Origin: Sphingobacteriales bacterium 39-19
GTDB lineage: Bacteria > Bacteroidota > Bacteroidia > Chitinophagales > Chitinophagaceae
DNA length: 64,000 bases
Direction: 5' to 3'
Assembly: GCA_001898465.1 (NCBI GenBank)
Contig: MKTX01000007.1
Location: forward strand, 62,001 to 126,000
The notes beneath the pieces are model-generated. The model made no database searches. It was given only the letters and a program-made list of their open reading frames with translations, and was not told where the DNA came from. This document shows, piece by piece, positions 61,383-64,000 of this stretch. The first letter of the stretch is position 1, and each line of letters opens with the position of its first letter. A program made the translations under genes and the position numbers.

Positions 61383-62939
61383 TTATTTTGTACCCATTCT
61401 TATTACCGGGATTATCATTTCTTCCAGGCTAATACCGCCATGCTGAAAAGTGTTTTTATAATAGTTTACAAAATGATTGTAATTATTGGGGTAGCAAAGA
61501 AAGATATCGCCTTTTGCGAATATGTAGGATGAGTTTACATTGGGTACCGGCAAGCCGGCTTCTTTTGGATCACGGAATGCCAGCACATCTTTTTCTTCAT
61601 AATTCAGGTTCCTGCCATGTTTATACCGCAGGTTGGCCGTTGTTTGTTTATCTCCAATAACTTTAGCAGGCGTTTTTACCCGGGTGCTGCCATGATCGGT
61701 AGCGATAATTACATTTATATTTTTATCAGCCACTTTCTTTAGGGCCTGGTTTAAAGGGCTGTGTTCAAACCAGCTCTGGGTAAGGCTTCTGTAACTCGTT
61801 TCGTCTCCGGCCAGTTCTTTTAAAACTTCCATTTCGGTACGGGCATGGCTTAGCATATCTACAAAATTATATACGATTACATTAAAATCGTTTTGCAGCA
61901 TATTATGCATATTGTCTACTAATTTTTGACCATCCTGGTTATTGGTAATTTTTGTATATGAAAATTTTAGCTCTCCTTTGCCGGCCCGTTTTAATTGTGC
62001 TTTTAAAAATTCTTCTTCATACAGGTTTTTTCCTCCTTCTTCATCATCATTTTTCCACTGGCTGCTAAATTGCTTTTCTATTTCGATTGGCATTAACCCG
62101 GAAAAGATGGCATTGCGTGCATATTGTGTGGCTGTAGGAAGTATTGAGTAAAAAGTATCTTCTTCATAAATTCTAAAGCTGGCAGCAAATAAGGGTTCAA
62201 TGGCTTTCCACTGGTCAAAACGTAAATTATCAATTAAAACAAAAAAAAGGGGTTTGCCTTTTTCCAGGTGTGGCAATACTTTATACTTAAGCAGGGTATT
62301 GCTCATGATGGGCGCTTCGGTGCTTTTGGGAGATATCCACTTTGCATAGTTTTTAGAAATAAACTTAAAAAACTCGTTATTAGCTTCCTGCTTTTGAGTA
62401 TAAAAAACTTCCTGCATTTCGGGGCTGTCGCTTTTTTGAATTTCTAGTTCCCAATACACTAATTTACGATACAGTTCCATCCATTCATTATAATCAGGAT
62501 TATCATTAAGAGCCATAAATAAACTCCTGAATTCCTGCTGGTAGGCAGATGTGGTTTTCTCTGCAATGAGCCGTTTATTGTCAATTAATTTTTTTAAACT
62601 TAATAATACCTGGCTTGGATTTACGGGTTTTATTAAATAATCGCTTATCTGGCTGCCAATCGCATCGTCCATAATATTTTCTGCTTCATTTTTGGTAATC
62701 AAAACCACGGGCAGGGTACTTTTATTCTCTTTAATTTGTTGCAGGGTTTGCAAACCGGTGATGCCGGGCATGGTCTCATCCAGTAAAACCACATCCACAA
62801 TATTTTCTTTTACATATTCTACCGCATCATACCCATTTGTTTTAGTGGCAACTTCGTACCCCTTATTTTCTAAGAATAAAATTTGCGAAGTAAGGCTGTC
62901 TATTTCATCATCTACCCAAAGTATTTTAGCTAAACTCAT
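61383..62939 (-). CDS. porX: response regulator with PglZ domain (PorX-like)
   Basis: 518 residues. The N-terminal receiver has ILWVDDEID, the phosphoacceptor in VVLLDETMPG and KPVNP. After a helical linker (about 125-200) comes a PglZ-type alkaline-phosphatase-fold domain: FFVLIDNLRFDQWKAIEPLF, ILPTATQYARNAIFSGLMP, VIYNFVDMLSHARTE and VIIATDHGSTRVKTP. This combination and length match PorX, the regulator of the type IX secretion system. porY and the T9SS structural genes are not in the window. Confidence 0.92.
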   Translation of the reverse strand: MSLAKILWVDDEIDSLTSQILFLENKGYEVATKTNGYDAVEYVKENIVDVVLLDETMPGITGLQTLQQIKENKSTLPVVLITKNEAENIMDDAIGSQISDYLIKPVNPSQVLLSLKKLIDNKRLIAEKTTSAYQQEFRSLFMALNDNPDYNEWMELYRKLVYWELEIQKSDSPEMQEVFYTQKQEANNEFFKFISKNYAKWISPKSTEAPIMSNTLLKYKVLPHLEKGKPLFFVLIDNLRFDQWKAIEPLFAASFRIYEEDTFYSILPTATQYARNAIFSGLMPIEIEKQFSSQWKNDDEEGGKNLYEEEFLKAQLKRAGKGELKFSYTKITNNQDGQKLVDNMHNMLQNDFNVIVYNFVDMLSHARTEMEVLKELAGDETSYRSLTQSWFEHSPLNQALKKVADKNINVIIATDHGSTRVKTPAKVIGDKQTTANLRYKHGRNLNYEEKDVLAFRDPKEAGLPVPNVNSSYIFAKGDIFLCYPNNYNHFVNYYKNTFQHGGISLEEMIIPVIRMGTK

Positions 62940-63091
62940 ATTTCATGGAATTTATGGCTCATCTTTATAATTAAAGTGAAAGCAAGAAAAGCAAAAGAAC
63001 CAGTACCTGCAAATTTAATTTTTTAAAAAGATGCTGTGTAGCTTTACCTCACTTTGTAATACTTTTAACATATATCAACGAGCTTTGCAAA

Positions 63092-64000
63092 ATGGCATTT
63101 CATAAAATTATAAATGACCCGGTATATGGGTTCATCAGCATTGATGATGTGCTCATCAGTGATATTATTGCACATCCCTATTATCAAAGGTTAAGGCGCA
63201 TTCACCAGATGGCGATGGCACATTTGGTGTACCCCGGGGCCGTACACAGCCGTTTACATCATTCCCTGGGAGCGTATCATTTAATGCGGTGTGCATTGCA
63301 GGAATTATTGAGTAAAGGCGTGGATATTACAAAAGAAGAAGAACAAGCAGCAAAGATTGCCATTTTATTGCACGATATTGGCCATGGGCCTTACTCACAT
63401 GCCCTGGAACATGTACTTGCAGAAAATATGCATCATGAAGAAATTTCTTTGTTGCTTATGAAAGAATTAAATGAGCAATACGGGGGCAGGCTACAAATGG
63501 CGCTTGATATTTTTACCGGCAGTTATAAAAAGAAATTTTTACACCAGTTGGTTTCCGGGCAATTGGATGTTGACAGGATGGATTACCTAACAAGAGATAG
63601 CTTTTTTACCGGGGTAAACGAAGGGGTAATTGCTTATGACCGAATTTTAAAAATGCTTACAGTACACCAGGGGGAACTTATGGTAGAAGAGAAAGGAATA
63701 TATTCAATAGAGAAATTTTTAGTGGCCAGGCGATTAATGTATTGGCAGGTGTATTTGCATAAAACGGTTTTAAGTGCAGAGCAAATGCTGCAACGTATTA
63801 TTAAAAGAGCCCGGTTGGTAAATGCCCAATGCCAGCAACCCCTCAATCGTTTTATACATGAGCCATTGCAGAATATCACCCTGCAGCAGTTTTGCAGTAT
63901 TGATGATGTGGATGTGATGATGGCTATAAAAAGTTGGTGCCACGCAGAAGATAAAGTGTTATCCTTATTATGCAAAGGCATTGTAGACCGGCAATTGCTT
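63092..64000 (+). CDS. HD-domain phosphohydrolase (3' end outside window)
   Basis: The frame is open from ATG at 63092 to the end of the window (303 codons), too far to be in the ORF track. MAFHKIINDPVYGFISIDD, then YYQRLRRIHQMAMAHLVYPGAVHSRLHHSLG, and the HD pair LLHDIGHGPYSHALEH, with DVDRMDYLTRDSFFTGV further on, match the SAMHD1/dGTPase-like HD family. It probably hydrolyses deoxynucleoside triphosphates or another phosphorylated nucleotide. C-terminal part not visible. Confidence 0.9.
   Translation, partial: MAFHKIINDPVYGFISIDDVLISDIIAHPYYQRLRRIHQMAMAHLVYPGAVHSRLHHSLGAYHLMRCALQELLSKGVDITKEEEQAAKIAILLHDIGHGPYSHALEHVLAENMHHEEISLLLMKELNEQYGGRLQMALDIFTGSYKKKFLHQLVSGQLDVDRMDYLTRDSFFTGVNEGVIAYDRILKMLTVHQGELMVEEKGIYSIEKFLVARRLMYWQVYLHKTVLSAEQMLQRIIKRARLVNAQCQQPLNRFIHEPLQNITLQQFCSIDDVDVMMAIKSWCHAEDKVLSLLCKGIVDRQLL

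Noticed and set aside
1-64000. CRISPR arrays, tRNA or rRNA genes
   Set aside because: No regularly spaced direct repeats of CRISPR type and no T-loop or acceptor-stem pattern were seen in the intergenic gaps.

Overview
The window looks like a chromosomal segment of a Bacteroidota bacterium, most likely family Chitinophagaceae. This rests on several things seen together: coding-dense AT-leaning DNA, weak Shine-Dalgarno signals, promoter-like TAnnTTTG boxes, a PorX-type response regulator with a PglZ domain (type IX secretion control), SusC-like TonB receptor architecture, DUF2911 and TIGR02757 family proteins, a tricorn protease homologue and a short CarB. No rRNA, tRNA, CRISPR array or intact insertion sequence was recognised.

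Layout. 1-10 kb: a hydrolase fragment, ACP phosphodiesterase-like gene, two tandem DUF2911 genes, asnB, a Cys/Met PLP enzyme, TIGR02757, two small hypotheticals, a fatty acid hydroxylase, an FAH-family enzyme and a flavin reductase. 10-19.4 kb: a small damaged lipoprotein gene, alaS, an M23 peptidase, a MerR regulator, a thioredoxin-like protein, MscS, lpxH and a GGCT-like gene. 19.5-32.7 kb: LutC, ftsH, rsfS, birA, bcp, a second M23 protein, carB and the tricorn protease. 32.7-37.4 kb: an accessory island. 37.4-47.2 kb: transketolase C-half, galE, and a phosphate-uptake block (PiT, DUF47, OprO/P porin) followed by a TonB receptor and a beta-helix lipoprotein. 47.3-49.8 kb: a second accessory locus. 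50-64 kb: recQ, an LtaS-like enzyme, a HerA/DUF853 ATPase, an M16 pair, an OmpR-type regulator, an MBL hydrolase, porX and a truncated HD-domain gene.

The most interesting content is a family of modular lipoproteins at about 10.2, 32.9, 35.8 and 48-49.8 kb. Full members have a lipoprotein signal, a conserved N-terminal half (NGYPVWNK and IPFV motifs), a Pro/Gly/Cys linker ending in GGPGW, and a C-terminal domain that differs between copies (HxH...FSPxD in two, HExxH in one). The three GGPGW-linker copies are each followed directly, by overlap or a gap of 1 to 11 bases, by a small gene encoding a secreted protein. One partner gene is followed by an orphan 192-bp copy of the cassette tail. This is the architecture of polymorphic effector/partner systems, but toxicity and immunity are inference.

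Two of these loci share a nearly identical leader (TATGTTTG box 40 bases before ATG AAA TTT, preceded by GGTTATTTCCC-type repeats about 24 bases apart). Both have a run of C (C7 and C9) just after the start codon that leaves the signal peptide out of frame by the same single base. A slippery or phase-variable switch is the most interesting reading. The 32.7-37.4 kb island is bounded by a duplicated terminator-containing repeat, and one of its genes has lost its N-terminal half next to a decayed REP-associated transposase flanked by REP-like hairpins.
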